Assembly (NCBI RefSeq): GCF_005116675.2
Contig: NZ_CP050699.1
Location: forward strand, 5,527,001 to 5,591,000
Source: Desulfosediminicola ganghwensis
GTDB taxonomy: Bacteria > Desulfobacterota > Desulfobulbia > Desulfobulbales > Desulfocapsaceae
Direction of reading: 5' to 3'
DNA: 64,000 nucleotides
Part shown: positions 18,282 to 27,223 of the stretch, piece by piece
How the letters are laid out: each line of letters starts with the position of its first letter
Position numbering within the stretch: position 1 is the first letter of the stretch
Program-made: the position numbers and the translations under genes
Notes under the pieces: model-generated
Told to the model about the DNA's origin: nothing
Seen by the model: the letters and a program-made list of their open reading frames with translations, nothing else
The model's database searches: none

Positions 18282-18998
18282 CTATTTGCCAATAGTCGTT
18301 AACAATGCCACGAGTTCACTACTTTTATCTCGGAAATCCCGCCTTACGTAACCTGGTTGCCATTTATCCCGATAGAGTTCGTCCGACACCAGAAAGAGTG
18401 CACTGAATTCTACATTTCTGAATTGAGCTACTGCACACAAAGCTGAATACTCCATATCAACGCATTTAACATCTGCATTTTTGTGGAGTTCTGCAAGATA
18501 ACTTCGCTCTTCCCTGTATGGAGCATCCGTTGACCAGATATTCGCACGTGAGTGCTGAATCCCTGCCCCCTCCAACAAATCAGAAAGGCTATCGCATAAA
18601 GGCATGGACGGCATTGCAGGAGAATCCAGTGGGTAGTGGTGACTTGTCCCTTCCCCGCTCACAGGCACTCCACCGACAACCACATCCCCAACGGAATATT
18701 CTTCAGTGACTGCGCCACACCAGCCGAAAAGAATAATTTTCCTGGCACCAAGCGCAATAAGTTTCTCCATGGTCATCACTGCAAATGGAGCCCCGATAGT
18801 AGGCCCGGCCGCAAATAGATCAGCCTCAGCGGAGACAGCAAGCTTTGATATATATATGTTTTGCTGTCTACCGCCGTTATTCATCAACAGCTTTTGGGCC
18901 AATCGTGCTTCACCAGCTGTTGCAACCAGTAGCCCGGTCTCAGGAACCGTTTTTTCCTTTTTCCCCTTAGCAGGGTGGATAATAATTTGTTCTTTCAT
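18282..18998 (-). CDS. Nucleoside phosphorylase-family protein
   Basis: Protein of 238 residues with the PNP/UDP phosphorylase fold. Seen: LLVATAGEARLAQKLL, GPTIGAPFAVMTMEKLIALG, ARKIILFGWCGAVTEEYSVGD and VKCVDMEYSALCAVAQFRN; the last holds the Met-Glu that binds the ribose and SDELYRDKW follows with the catalytic Asp. Probable substrates are purine or pyrimidine nucleosides, perhaps uridine, but the exact one cannot be named. About 100 bases separate it from rimO, and the ATP synthase terminator lies upstream, so it has its own promoter. Confidence 0.85.
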   Translation of the reverse strand: MKEQIIIHPAKGKKEKTVPETGLLVATAGEARLAQKLLMNNGGRQQNIYISKLAVSAEADLFAAGPTIGAPFAVMTMEKLIALGARKIILFGWCGAVTEEYSVGDVVVGGVPVSGEGTSHHYPLDSPAMPSMPLCDSLSDLLEGAGIQHSRANIWSTDAPYREERSYLAELHKNADVKCVDMEYSALCAVAQFRNVEFSALFLVSDELYRDKWQPGYVRRDFRDKSSELVALLTTIGK

Positions 18999-19060
18999 AG
19001 TGGTATACGACTAGCAACTGATGGGAGAAAAAGTAATCATATATACGCCTTCACCAAACG

Positions 19061-19093
19061 CAAAAAGGGCCGCAGATTTCTCTGCGGCCCTTT
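19061..19093 (-). terminator. Terminator of the hemL-atp transcript
   Basis: Perfect 12-bp stem AAAGGGCCGCAG / CTGCGGCCCTTT with a six-base loop, followed on the minus strand by TTTTTG. It lies 38 bases past the atpE stop codon, a canonical Rho-independent terminator for the Fo genes. Confidence 0.92.
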
Positions 19094-19131
19094 CACTTCG
19101 ATCTTAAGTAAGATCGAAACAATCTTTTTGC

Positions 19132-19371
19132 TTATCCGAGCAGCGGGTTAGCATAAAGAAGGATCAGGGAGATAACCAGTCCGTAAATCGCGATGGACTC
19201 AGCAAGAGCGATACCAAGAATCATGAATACCATGAGCTTCGGCTGTACTTCTGGGTTACGAGCAAGACCCATACATGCGCCCTGACCGATAGAACCGATA
19301 CCAATACCTGCTCCAAGTCCTGCAAGACCGATTGAAAGTGCTGCACCAATACATACGAGAGCTAATTCCAT
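19132..19371 (-). CDS. atpE: ATP synthase Fo subunit c
   Basis: Proteolipid of 79 residues with two membrane helices; many copies form the ion-driven ring of F-type ATP synthase. Helix 1 is Gly-rich (LAGLGAGIGIGSIGQG), the polar loop is LARNPEVQPK, and helix 2 has the ion-binding Glu in LGIALAESIAIYGLV. The Gln in helix 1 (GSIGQG), the ES pair and the Tyr in helix 2 are residues shared with Na+-binding c-rings, although the Thr that usually follows ES is Ile. The genes atpB, atpI and atpZ precede it; the F1 genes are not in this window. Confidence 0.95.
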   Translation of the reverse strand: MELALVCIGAALSIGLAGLGAGIGIGSIGQGACMGLARNPEVQPKLMVFMILGIALAESIAIYGLVISLILLYANPLLG

Positions 19372-19479
19372 TGCTTTCTCCTTACGTGTTTAAAAATTGT
19401 GTGTTTGGCCTTCTTCGATTACTGCAAAATATTCAAAGACTCACTGTGAGCCCTTTAAATTGTACAAGTCTTTCTCAAA

Positions 19480-20202
19480 TCAGTGTGCATGCTCCTGGGC
19501 CTGTGCAAAGTAGATGACGGTCAGAAGTACAAAGACCATCGCCTGCACCAGGGATACCAGAACACCAAGAACCATGATCGGCAGTGGTGCGAAGAACATT
19601 CCCGCCAGGGTAAACAGGATACCGAGCAGGGTCTCTTTCGCCATGATGTTACCGAAGAGACGAATTGAGAGAGAGAGAATACGAGCAAAGTTACTGATAA
19701 GTTCGATTGGCAACATCAGCGGAATGAGCACCGGCATAGGACCAAGAAAGTGCTTGATGTATCCTGCACCATGCTCCTTAAAGCCAATGATGTGATGGGT
19801 AAACCATACGATCAGTGTCAGAGCGAGAGTGGTGTTGATGCTGGAAGTCGGTGACATAAAGCCTGGAATCAAACCAATCAGGTTCGCAACTGCGATGTAC
19901 AGTGCAAAGGTGGCAATCATCGGAAAGAACTTGTCAGCCATCTCTCTGCCCATGTTTTCGACAAAGAAATCATCAAGGCCACCAATTACGATTTCCCAGA
20001 AGTTCTGCCCTGCACCAGGAATCATTTCAAGATTTCCCAAGGTCAGCTTGGAAACAAGAAAAAGAAATGCCATGACCAACCAGGTGTAGGTCATATACGG
20101 TGCACACAGTTGCTCCAATATCCCGTGGCCGACAAAGCCATGAGGAACCGGCAAGCCGAGCTTCTCAAGGATAATTGAAATAAATAGTATCGGATGTTCC
20201 AT
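19480..20202 (-). CDS. atpB: ATP synthase Fo subunit a
   Basis: Stator membrane subunit of 240 residues that carries ions to and from the c-ring. Several membrane helices; the essential Arg lies in ELISNFARILSLSIRLFGNIMA, with the following RLFGN motif typical of subunit a, and LIGLIPGF earlier. Order atpZ-atpI-atpB-atpE with small gaps indicates one Fo operon. No subunit b is seen here. Confidence 0.96.
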   Translation of the reverse strand: MEHPILFISIILEKLGLPVPHGFVGHGILEQLCAPYMTYTWLVMAFLFLVSKLTLGNLEMIPGAGQNFWEIVIGGLDDFFVENMGREMADKFFPMIATFALYIAVANLIGLIPGFMSPTSSINTTLALTLIVWFTHHIIGFKEHGAGYIKHFLGPMPVLIPLMLPIELISNFARILSLSIRLFGNIMAKETLLGILFTLAGMFFAPLPIMVLGVLVSLVQAMVFVLLTVIYFAQAQEHAH

Positions 20203-20210
20203 AACTTCTT

Positions 20211-20633
20211 TTACCTCCTCCCACTGAAGTAATAGTGTCTAACAATCTCCACTGCTGTGAGTGCGACCGCAAACACTACTGTTGACAACCCCATAATAAG
20301 CCCAAAGGCGTTTATTGAACTGAACCGAACCAGGAGCAGGACAACAACACCTATAATTACAATGCGAATCCAGAATCTGAGCAAAAACCCGCTTTTCTTG
20401 AATTGTGATTTGGCCTGCCCCTCGGTCAGCTCTTCACCCACCGGGAGCGTCTCAAGAAACTGTGTCAAATCACGCTGAGAAACCCAAAAGCTCAGAATCG
20501 CTATCAATCCACCGACGAGCACCGACCAGGCCAAGGCCCAGGAAAACAACCCCCATGCCCCCAAGGTCAAAACCGTCAGGTAGACCCAGCTCACAACCTG
20601 CATCTTCTGCAGGGAAATAATACCTCTGGTCAC
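20211..20633 (-). CDS. atpI: ATP synthase subunit I (AtpI-like)
   Basis: About 140 residues with four predicted membrane segments (VSWVYLTVLTLGAWGLFSWA, WSVLVGGLIAILSFWVS, FWIRIVIIGVVVLLLV, GLIMGLSTVVFAVALTAVEI). It fits the ATP synthase I family that assists c-ring assembly. The frame is open to 20693, but the GTG at 20631-20633 has GAGG five bases upstream and begins eight bases after the atpZ stop, so I prefer it to starts inside atpZ. Confidence 0.82.
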   Translation of the reverse strand: MTRGIISLQKMQVVSWVYLTVLTLGAWGLFSWALAWSVLVGGLIAILSFWVSQRDLTQFLETLPVGEELTEGQAKSQFKKSGFLLRFWIRIVIIGVVVLLLVRFSSINAFGLIMGLSTVVFAVALTAVEIVRHYYFSGRR

Positions 20634-20640
20634 GTTATCC

Positions 20641-20895
20641 TCAATCGTCCGTCTTATCGTCTTTATCTTTCGGTTGATTTTTCCACAAAACATCTAGCAA
20701 GGTCTTAAACCCTGCAGCAATACCGAATGCCAGACCGATAAACGTGAACCATGGAGCGGTCCTCCCATCAAAGACTTTCTGGTCCAGATAAATGCCACCT
20801 CCCAACCCGATGAAGATGGAGGCAACAAAAGTAAAACCAACATGGCCGTAGTGAGCCATCAACTGAACCAGCTCTTTTCTCATTCCCGACATCAT
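20641..20895 (-). CDS. atpZ: AtpZ/AtpI-type small membrane protein of ATP synthase operon
   Basis: Eighty-four residues, two membrane helices (HVGFTFVASIFIGLGGGIYL and WFTFIGLAFGIAAGFKTLLD) and an Asp/Lys-rich tail. The AtpZ family lies at the head of atp operons and is thought to help ATP synthase assembly or Mg/Ca uptake. AGGAGG lies just before the ATG. Starts 86 bases after hemL, so it may be read from hemL or from a promoter in that gap. Confidence 0.85.
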   Translation of the reverse strand: MMSGMRKELVQLMAHYGHVGFTFVASIFIGLGGGIYLDQKVFDGRTAPWFTFIGLAFGIAAGFKTLLDVLWKNQPKDKDDKTDD

Positions 20896-20981
20896 TTTCC
20901 TCCTAAATCCCGAGAGGATAAATCGGTTACATTACTAGAAGGTTTTGGTATCATGCCTCCCTGCCAAAGTCAACGCATTTT

Positions 20982-22274
20982 TCATTTTTCGAGCAATTTT
21001 TTGAATGACCATTCAGTCATTTCTGCTGCTTTCAGCAGCTCTTTTTCGGTATGAGCTGCTGAAACAAATGCCACCTCAAACTGAGATGGAGCAATGTTAA
21101 ATCCGCTACCAAGCATCTGCCTGAAGTGTTGAGCATAGCGATCAGTATCGGCCGTCATGGCGCTATCAAAATCAAAGACTGCGCTTTCAGTAAAAAAGCC
21201 GGTCATCAGTGAACCGACCCTGTTCAGGGTAACCGGTACACCTGCACGCTCTGCCGCAGCATTGAGCTGCTCTGCATAAGCAGACGCCTTTCCATTGAGC
21301 TTCGTATAGAAATCAGACTCCTGCAGCTGCTTCAGGGTTGCAATACCTGCCGCCATCGCCAATGGGTTACCAGAGAGCGTTCCAGCCTGATATACCGGTC
21401 CATCCGGGGCAATGCAATTCATGATATCAGCTTTACCACCATACGCGCCGACTGGCAGACCACCGCCAATAATTTTACCGAGGCAAGTGAGATCAGGCTG
21501 AACTCCGAAATACTCCTGAGCCCCACCATAGGCGAGTCTGAAGCCGGTGATAACTTCGTCGAATATGAGAACAATACCCATCTCGCTGGTCAGCTCACGC
21601 AGTTTAGCGAGGAACCCATCAGCTGGCGGCACACAGCCCATGTTGCCTGCGACCGGTTCCAGGATAACGCAGGCAATGTCCAGCGATGCGTCACGCAATG
21701 TCTTTTCAAGTATTTCCAGATTATTATACGGAATAGAAATGGTGTTTTTGACGATATCATCAGGAACTCCAGGGCTACCGGGAATACCGAGGGTCAAAAC
21801 ACCTGAGCCCGCCTTCACCAGAAAAGAGTCGGCATGACCGTGGTAACAACCGTCAAATTTAACGACCACCTTTTTACCGGTGTAGCCCCGCGCCAGGCGA
21901 ACCGCACTCATGGTTGCCTCGGTGCCAGAGTTCACAAACCGCACTTTCTCAATTGAAGGCACCGCCTCAACTACCATCGATGCAAGTTCGATCTCAGAGG
22001 GTGTGGACGCGCCGAAACTGGTGCCCGAGGCAGCGGCCTCATTGACAGCTTTCAAAATCAGAGGGTTGGCGTGGCCCAGGATCATAGGACCCCAGGACCC
22101 AACAAAATCCAGGTATTCATTGCCATCGACATCATAGACATAGGTGCCCTGAGCACGTTCGATAAACACCGGATTACAGCCTACAGAACGACACGCTCTT
22201 ACCGGGCTGTTCACGCCACCCGGAATATATTTTTGCGCTTCCTGAAAGAGACGCTGGGAAGTTTCAGTTTTCAT
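20982..22274 (-). CDS. hemL: Glutamate-1-semialdehyde 2,1-aminomutase
   Basis: PLP enzyme of 430 residues that makes 5-aminolevulinate for tetrapyrroles, here probably including the siroheme of the sulfite reductase encoded at 41-43 kb. Family segments: [67 protein letters not shown] and [17 protein letters not shown] with the PLP-binding Lys. Length and motifs are normal. It precedes the Fo genes on the same strand. Confidence 0.98.
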   Translation of the reverse strand: MKTETSQRLFQEAQKYIPGGVNSPVRACRSVGCNPVFIERAQGTYVYDVDGNEYLDFVGSWGPMILGHANPLILKAVNEAAASGTSFGASTPSEIELASMVVEAVPSIEKVRFVNSGTEATMSAVRLARGYTGKKVVVKFDGCYHGHADSFLVKAGSGVLTLGIPGSPGVPDDIVKNTISIPYNNLEILEKTLRDASLDIACVILEPVAGNMGCVPPADGFLAKLRELTSEMGIVLIFDEVITGFRLAYGGAQEYFGVQPDLTCLGKIIGGGLPVGAYGGKADIMNCIAPDGPVYQAGTLSGNPLAMAAGIATLKQLQESDFYTKLNGKASAYAEQLNAAAERAGVPVTLNRVGSLMTGFFTESAVFDFDSAMTADTDRYAQHFRQMLGSGFNIAPSQFEVAFVSAAHTEKELLKAAEMTEWSFKKLLEK

Positions 22275-22523
22275 AGAGTCACATCCTCATTGATAGTATT
22301 TAAAAAAACTCCCTGGTGAGAGCTTCATTCACATAGTATTGATTCCAACTGTTGAAAAGACGCCGAAAATCAGTATCAGGCAGCGGACACAATAACCTGA
22401 ATATATAGCACGGAGATCATTTTAATGTCAAACATCCTGATACTTGATTTTTCCTGTTTCATACACAAAATAGGTAGGCAAATTAGCCACCAGTAAGGTT
22501 AAAGGTGCTGTCCAACATTTTCC

Positions 22524-22552
22524 TTGTCAGCTTTCCGGCCAAAAGGTAAACT
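22524..22552 (+). promoter_or_regulatory. Candidate sigma-70 promoter of trxA
   Basis: TTGTCA (22524-22529), a 17-base spacer and TAAACT (22547-22552), 84 bases before the trxA start. The rest of the 360-base hemL-trxA gap shows no gene. Confidence 0.5.
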
Positions 22553-22636
22553 GAGCCCGGAATTCATGAACTTCGAGAATTCAACAGCATAGACATACAT
22601 GACCTTCTGATAACATCTAAAGGAAAGGAGCACATA

Positions 22637-22963
22637 ATGGCAAACGATAAAGTCCAGCAAGTTAACGATGCTGAGTTTGATACGCTGATCGGCTCTGATC
22701 AGCCAACCCTGGTTGATTTCTGGGCCCCCTGGTGTGGTCCCTGTAAAGCTATCGGGCCCGTCATCGAGGATCTCGCCGATGAATTTACAGGCAAAGTCAA
22801 CATCGCTAAAATGAATGTAGACGATAATCCCGTCACCCCAGGTAAGTATGGTATTCGTGCTATCCCTACACTGATCCTGTTCAAGAGCGGTGAAGTTGTA
22901 GACCAGATCACCGGCGCCGTTGGCAAGGCCCAGCTGGTAGACCTCATCAACAAAGCCCTGTAA
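22637..22963 (+). CDS. trxA: Thioredoxin
   Basis: Protein disulfide reductant of 108 residues. The active site is FWAPWCGPCKAI with Cys33 and Cys36; the cis-Pro loop is GIRAIPTLILFKSG. AAAGGAG lies eight bases before the ATG. The reductase gene follows 90 bases downstream, so both are probably one transcription unit with bamD. Length, motifs and fold are standard. Confidence 0.98.
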   Translation: MANDKVQQVNDAEFDTLIGSDQPTLVDFWAPWCGPCKAIGPVIEDLADEFTGKVNIAKMNVDDNPVTPGKYGIRAIPTLILFKSGEVVDQITGAVGKAQLVDLINKAL

Positions 22964-23053
22964 CAGCGTTCACCATACACGCTGCCAATCGCGATTGCAT
23001 GAGCTCCGCCGGTCGGCAGCGTTTTTCTTTCAGCAGTACGACACATAAAAATC

Positions 23054-23992
23054 ATGATTAAAGAGCACTACGAATTGGTAATCCTTGGCGGAGGTCCGGC
23101 TGGTCTTTCTGCCGGTCTGTATGCTGCCCGCGCCCGCCTGGACCATGTGGTTATTGAAAAAGGCGCTCCTGGTGGTCAGGTCCTGAACACTGACTGGGTA
23201 GATAATTACCCCGGTTACCCCGAAGGGCTATCCGGCTTTGAACTTGCCGACAACATGCTCAAGCATGCACAGCGGTTTGAAGTTAATATACAGCACGGTG
23301 AAGTCGAGCGAGTTGACCTGAGTAACCCTGATAGTAAAATCCTGCACATGGGTGACGGCTCTACCGTGCGATGCGATGCCTTGATACTCTGCACCGGAGC
23401 TCGTCCCAACACCTTGAATGTACCCGGTGAGAACGAATTTCGCGGCAAGGGAGTATCTTATTGCGGCACGTGTGACGCACCTTTTTACAGAAACGTGCCC
23501 GTCGTCGTTGTAGGTGGTGGAGACACTGCCGTTGAAGAAGCATGTTACCTGACACGTTTTGCCAGCAAAGTAAGTATCATCCATCGTCGCGATGAGCTCA
23601 GAGCTACCAAAATCATTCAGGAACATGCGTACGCCAACGATAAAATCGAGTTTGTCTGGAACAGCCAGGTAAGCTCCATCGAAGGAGATAACGGCGTAAA
23701 GGAAATCAAACTGTTAGACAACGATGGCAACACCTCCACTCTGGAGGCAGAGGGTATCTTTGTTCTTATCGGTATTACGCCAAACAACAGTTGTCTGCCA
23801 CTGGAGTTGCTGAATGCAGATCAGTGGGGTTTTATTCCCGTCGATAGCGAATGCCGTACTGCTATTCCCGGAGTTATGGCCGCAGGTGACATCATCAGCA
23901 AAAACGTTCGTCAGGTTGTCAACGCAGCAGGTGAAGGGGCTGTCGCAATGCTTGCCGCCGAGGCATACCTGAACAGATTAAAAGAAAAATAA
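23054..23992 (+). CDS. trxB: Thioredoxin-disulfide reductase
   Basis: FAD flavoenzyme of 312 residues that reduces thioredoxin. FAD motif ILGGGPAGLSAGLYAAR (10-26), redox CGTC at Cys137-Cys140 (VSYCGTCDAPFY), pyridine-nucleotide site VVVGGGDTAVEEA, and HRRDELRA, which in E. coli TrxB binds the NADPH phosphate. The C-terminal AAGDI and QVVNAAGEGA segments complete the family pattern. Located directly behind trxA; bamD follows 13 bases later. Confidence 0.98.
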   Translation: MIKEHYELVILGGGPAGLSAGLYAARARLDHVVIEKGAPGGQVLNTDWVDNYPGYPEGLSGFELADNMLKHAQRFEVNIQHGEVERVDLSNPDSKILHMGDGSTVRCDALILCTGARPNTLNVPGENEFRGKGVSYCGTCDAPFYRNVPVVVVGGGDTAVEEACYLTRFASKVSIIHRRDELRATKIIQEHAYANDKIEFVWNSQVSSIEGDNGVKEIKLLDNDGNTSTLEAEGIFVLIGITPNNSCLPLELLNADQWGFIPVDSECRTAIPGVMAAGDIISKNVRQVVNAAGEGAVAMLAAEAYLNRLKEK

Positions 23993-24005
23993 CAGACATG
24001 ATTGC

Positions 24006-24776
24006 ATGAACTTCTCTACTCAGCAGTTCCGGAAAATTGCAGCTTCAAGTCTGGCAGGGGTATTTCTCGCCAGCATACTCGTTCTTAGTGGATGCAGTAA
24101 GGTTTCTGATTATTTTGATTTCACCTCTGATGCCGACCTCGATCTTCAAGTACCATCCAAGACCCTCGCAACCAAGGGTATGGAAGACTATAACGTCGGG
24201 AAATACTTCACAGCGATAGAGTATTTTGAGGAAATTCTAGACCGCTACCCGTTCAGCCCCGAGGCGACCCTTGCTGAGTTGAAGGCAGCCGATTGTAACT
24301 ATCAGATGGGCAGGTACATGGAAGCCCTGGTACTTTACAAGGAGTTTGAGGAAAGGCACCCCACAAATGAGGCAATTCCTTACGTGATGTTCCAGAAAGG
24401 CATGACTCATTACATGCGTATCGACCGTATTGACCGTGATACCAGCGGTGCAGTCGAGTCTATCAAGGCATTTAATCAATTGCTGCGAGCATACCCTGAT
24501 TCGCCATATAGTGCCGAAGCAAAGGGACGAGTGGCCTCCGCCAGAGAGTTCCTGGCGAACCATGAATTTTTCGTAGTCGATTTCTACGTGCGCACAGAAG
24601 AATATGAACAGGCCAAAAAGAGACTCGGTTATCTTTTGGCAATGTATCCTGACTCGACAATCTCAGGCGACGCCCAGGAGTTGCTCGCCCAACTTGAGGC
24701 CGGCGAACCACCAGAACGGGGGATACTGCATTATCTACCAAGCCTGTCACTGCCGGACTGGAAACTCTTCAAATAA
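24006..24776 (+). CDS. bamD: Outer-membrane assembly lipoprotein BamD
   Basis: Lipoprotein of 256 residues of the beta-barrel assembly machinery at the inner face of the outer membrane. The signal peptide ends in the lipobox LVLSGC (Cys about 30). Then come TPR-like repeats (LATKGMEDYNVGKYFTAIEY, AIEYFEEILDRYPFSPEATL, ALVLYKEFEERHPTNE, FLANHEFFVVDFYVRTEEY), with FVVDFY typical of BamD/ComL. A strong terminator follows 28 bases after the stop. Its placement behind trxB is probably simple co-transcription. Confidence 0.94.
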   Translation: MNFSTQQFRKIAASSLAGVFLASILVLSGCSKVSDYFDFTSDADLDLQVPSKTLATKGMEDYNVGKYFTAIEYFEEILDRYPFSPEATLAELKAADCNYQMGRYMEALVLYKEFEERHPTNEAIPYVMFQKGMTHYMRIDRIDRDTSGAVESIKAFNQLLRAYPDSPYSAEAKGRVASAREFLANHEFFVVDFYVRTEEYEQAKKRLGYLLAMYPDSTISGDAQELLAQLEAGEPPERGILHYLPSLSLPDWKLFK

Positions 24777-24804
24777 ACCTCTTGTCCCGGTAGTCTCTTC
24801 ACGT

Positions 24805-24847
24805 AAAAAGCCCGGCTGGATTTCAAATATCCACCGGGCTTTTTTTG
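24805..24847 (+). terminator. Terminator of the trxA-trxB-bamD unit
   Basis: AAAAAGCCCGG / CCGGGCTTTTT stem with an inner TGGAT/ATCCA extension and one bulged C, followed by a run of T (24840-24846). Confidence 0.93.
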
Positions 24848-25086
24848 TATTCTCTGCGGACTGGCTACAGACATCTCCTTGCCTCTGCCCGCTATACCGC
24901 CTGAATTTATCAGCTCAGGCAGTGTCGTGCCTCAAAGACCCTGCCAGCAAACCACGGCAGCCAGCAATGGCGGCGCTGATATCTCGAGGGACCAGCTGTC
25001 ATTTTGCAAAATACAGAAGAAGATCATACTAGGTGCACTGTGGTCCCGGGCATTTTTTCCCCGGGGCACACTGGATGTACACCAGA

Positions 25087-25533
25087 TTACACCTTCTCTG
25101 CTGGCGGTAGCATCCAGTCTTTATCCAGTGAGACTTCCATGGCACGTACAGGGCAGATAGGAACGCACAGGCTGCAACCGGTGCATTTTTCCGCATCAAA
25201 GATCACTTCCATTTCAGGCCGCTTCAGGTAAAGGGCCCCAACGGGACAAATACCTGTGCAAGCTCCACACTGAAAGCACTGCTCATCGTCTCTGCGAATT
25301 CTGGTAGCCAGCCGCTCGGTCTGCACCCCAAGTCCACCCAGAAAAGACAGCCCTGCATCGACACTGGTTTTACTGCTCCCTGTCAGTTCGAGGATCATCA
25401 CCCCTTCACGCTGCAACAGGATATCGGCCTTCAGTATGTTGAATTCGAGATCATACTCTTTGACCAGCTGATAAATAAACGGTTTGTCACTGGTATCTTT
25501 TGGAAAACGTAAAATATAAATCTGAGTATACAC
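25087..25533 (-). CDS. NIL-domain 2[4Fe-4S] ferredoxin
   Basis: Protein of 148 residues. Residues 1-75 form a NIL domain (YTQIYILRFPKDTSDKPFIY, NILKADILLQREGVMILEL), a ligand-binding fold first seen in methionine ABC transporters. Residues 84-135 hold two [4Fe-4S] motifs, CFQCGACTGICPVGAL and CTGCSLCVPICPVRAM. Such NIL-ferredoxins occur in anaerobes; in methanogens a related family is linked to sulfur assimilation, so a role in sulfur or homocysteine metabolism is possible. It lies 18 bases behind the COG0645 kinase gene and may be co-transcribed. Confidence 0.9.
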   Translation of the reverse strand: MYTQIYILRFPKDTSDKPFIYQLVKEYDLEFNILKADILLQREGVMILELTGSSKTSVDAGLSFLGGLGVQTERLATRIRRDDEQCFQCGACTGICPVGALYLKRPEMEVIFDAEKCTGCSLCVPICPVRAMEVSLDKDWMLPPAEKV

Positions 25534-25551
25534 GTGCGGTCCCTTCGGTAG

Positions 25552-26172
25552 TTATTGATTAGGCGAGGCATCCTTCCTGTCGGCGGAAGGTGCAGAAGTG
25601 ACAAAATCCTCAAGACGGGCTATAAGGTGCTCAACTGACGCGTCGGTATCAAGCTCAAGCAGCAGTTCATTCGGTATCTCAACTGGATATTCGAATTTTT
25701 TCAACTGGTCGAGGTAGACCTCCAGACGACCATCCGACACCGCGTCAGGCTCTGCAAGACGCTTCTTCAGACGCTGTAGCGTAACATTTTCACTACAAAA
25801 ACAATAGATAAACAGTACCTGATAATCTCTGCTGAAGGTATCAATAACGCGCTGTCGCTGATTTTGCAAATGAAAGGAAGCATCCAGGATCGCAATTGGA
25901 TGCCCATCCTCCAGTGCTCCGAGCGCACAATTCAACATCTCTTCATAGGTTTTTTTGCTGTATTCAGGGTGATAAAAGCCGCTGTTAATACCATCCCTGC
26001 ACTGTTGGGTAGGCACTATCCCCACAAGCTGTTTTCGTATGACATCTGAATTAAAATAGGCAAAACCATTCTTTTCGGCCCACCGGCTTGCCAGGTAACT
26101 TTTGCCTGAACCAGTTAGGCCAAAAAAAATCAGTAACCTTTGTACGTTATCTACACTCAATTTGCTCTCCAT
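25552..26172 (-). CDS. P-loop kinase/ATPase (COG0645 type), split from its usual partner
   Basis: About 206 residues; Walker A is FGLTGSGKSYLA, then FNSDVIRKQLVG and ILDASFHLQNQRQ, as in zeta-toxin-like and gluconate-kinase-like P-loop enzymes of COG0645. In many bacteria this domain forms the C-terminal half of one protein with the COG2187 domain; here COG2187 is the overlapping upstream gene. The ORF can be read from 26241, but that part repeats the frame of the upstream gene; a start at ATG 26172 (overlap 26 bases) or TTG 26160 with GGAG before it is more likely. Substrate unknown. Confidence 0.8.
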   Translation of the reverse strand: MESKLSVDNVQRLLIFFGLTGSGKSYLASRWAEKNGFAYFNSDVIRKQLVGIVPTQQCRDGINSGFYHPEYSKKTYEEMLNCALGALEDGHPIAILDASFHLQNQRQRVIDTFSRDYQVLFIYCFCSENVTLQRLKKRLAEPDAVSDGRLEVYLDQLKKFEYPVEIPNELLLELDTDASVEHLIARLEDFVTSAPSADRKDASPNQ

Positions 26173-27169
26173 ACTCCTCAGCCAACATGAAGTACTTCTT
26201 TGCAGATTCTTCAGCATTCTTTCTGGTCTCGGCTGACACATGGCTATCAGCTGAAGTCAGTAACCCTATTTTTCCACGGACATACGCCCGGTAGCACATA
26301 TAAAAAGCCAGCACGTCCATAAGTTTTTCATCTTCAGACCTCTCCAGATAACTATTGATGAAGAGATCAGAGTAATCGTGCAAGCTATGATAATCGAGAT
26401 CCATAGCCATAAAAGCCAGGTCTGCTGCAATATCTGTACACCTGAGTCTCTCGTTGAACTCAATACAGTCAAATATCGCCACCTCCTGCTCCAGGCATAT
26501 ATTGCCTGAATGCAGATCCCCATGACACTCGCAAATTTTATTGAGCCGTACCCTCTGCGCAAAAATCTGCTCTTTTCCCAGGAACCGCAGAGCAATACGT
26601 TGTATTTTTTTAAAGCGATTCTCTGGCAGTGCGACACCGCCCACAAACTGGCGGGTCTCCATGAAATTTTCCTGGATAGTCCTGCTTACAACTCTGACAT
26701 CTCCAAATTGTTTCACCCGGTCGGAGCGACCGGCACGTTCATAAAAAGGTATAAGGACATCGGCTATTCGTACGATATCAGCCTTCTGAAGCTGCCCTCG
26801 CGCTATGAGCCGACCCATCATTCTGTCTTCCTTCAGACGTCTCATTTGAACCGCATATTCGATCGGCTCATCGCCTTCTCCCCAGCAGAAGTCATCGCAA
26901 CATTTGCCGAGTTCTACAGTACGCAGATAAACATTGGGGCATAATCGTCTGTTCAAGCGCAGCTCTTCATTACAGAAATATTTTCGTTTCTCCAATGATG
27001 TAAAATCCAGAAAACCAAAATCAACGGGCTTTTTAAATTTATACACATACGCCCCGGCCAGAACAATGTAGGAGATATGTGTCTGAATTAGTTCAACTGA
27101 CTCCACCTGGTGTGGATAATTCTCTTTATCCATAAGCCATTGGACATAATCAGGGAGTAGAGCATCCAT
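26147..27169 (-). CDS. COG2187 phosphotransferase-like protein
   Basis: About 340 residues of the aminoglycoside-phosphotransferase-like (APH) kinase fold. Seen: VLAGAYVYKFKKPVDFGFLD (nucleotide-binding Lys), ECHGDLHSGNICL (catalytic HGDxHxxN) and IFDCIEFNERLRCTDIAADL (metal-binding Asp). The start is the ATG at 27167-27169, preceded by CGGAGG; the frame itself opens 18 codons earlier. The family is often fused to the COG0645 P-loop domain, here encoded by the next, overlapping gene. The natural substrate of this family is not known. Confidence 0.85.
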   Translation of the reverse strand: MDALLPDYVQWLMDKENYPHQVESVELIQTHISYIVLAGAYVYKFKKPVDFGFLDFTSLEKRKYFCNEELRLNRRLCPNVYLRTVELGKCCDDFCWGEGDEPIEYAVQMRRLKEDRMMGRLIARGQLQKADIVRIADVLIPFYERAGRSDRVKQFGDVRVVSRTIQENFMETRQFVGGVALPENRFKKIQRIALRFLGKEQIFAQRVRLNKICECHGDLHSGNICLEQEVAIFDCIEFNERLRCTDIAADLAFMAMDLDYHSLHDYSDLFINSYLERSEDEKLMDVLAFYMCYRAYVRGKIGLLTSADSHVSAETRKNAEESAKKYFMLAEEYGEQIECR

Positions 27170-27223
27170 CTGTACCTCCGAAAAAAAATCGATAACCTGA
27201 AACGACCATGATATTACCAACAA

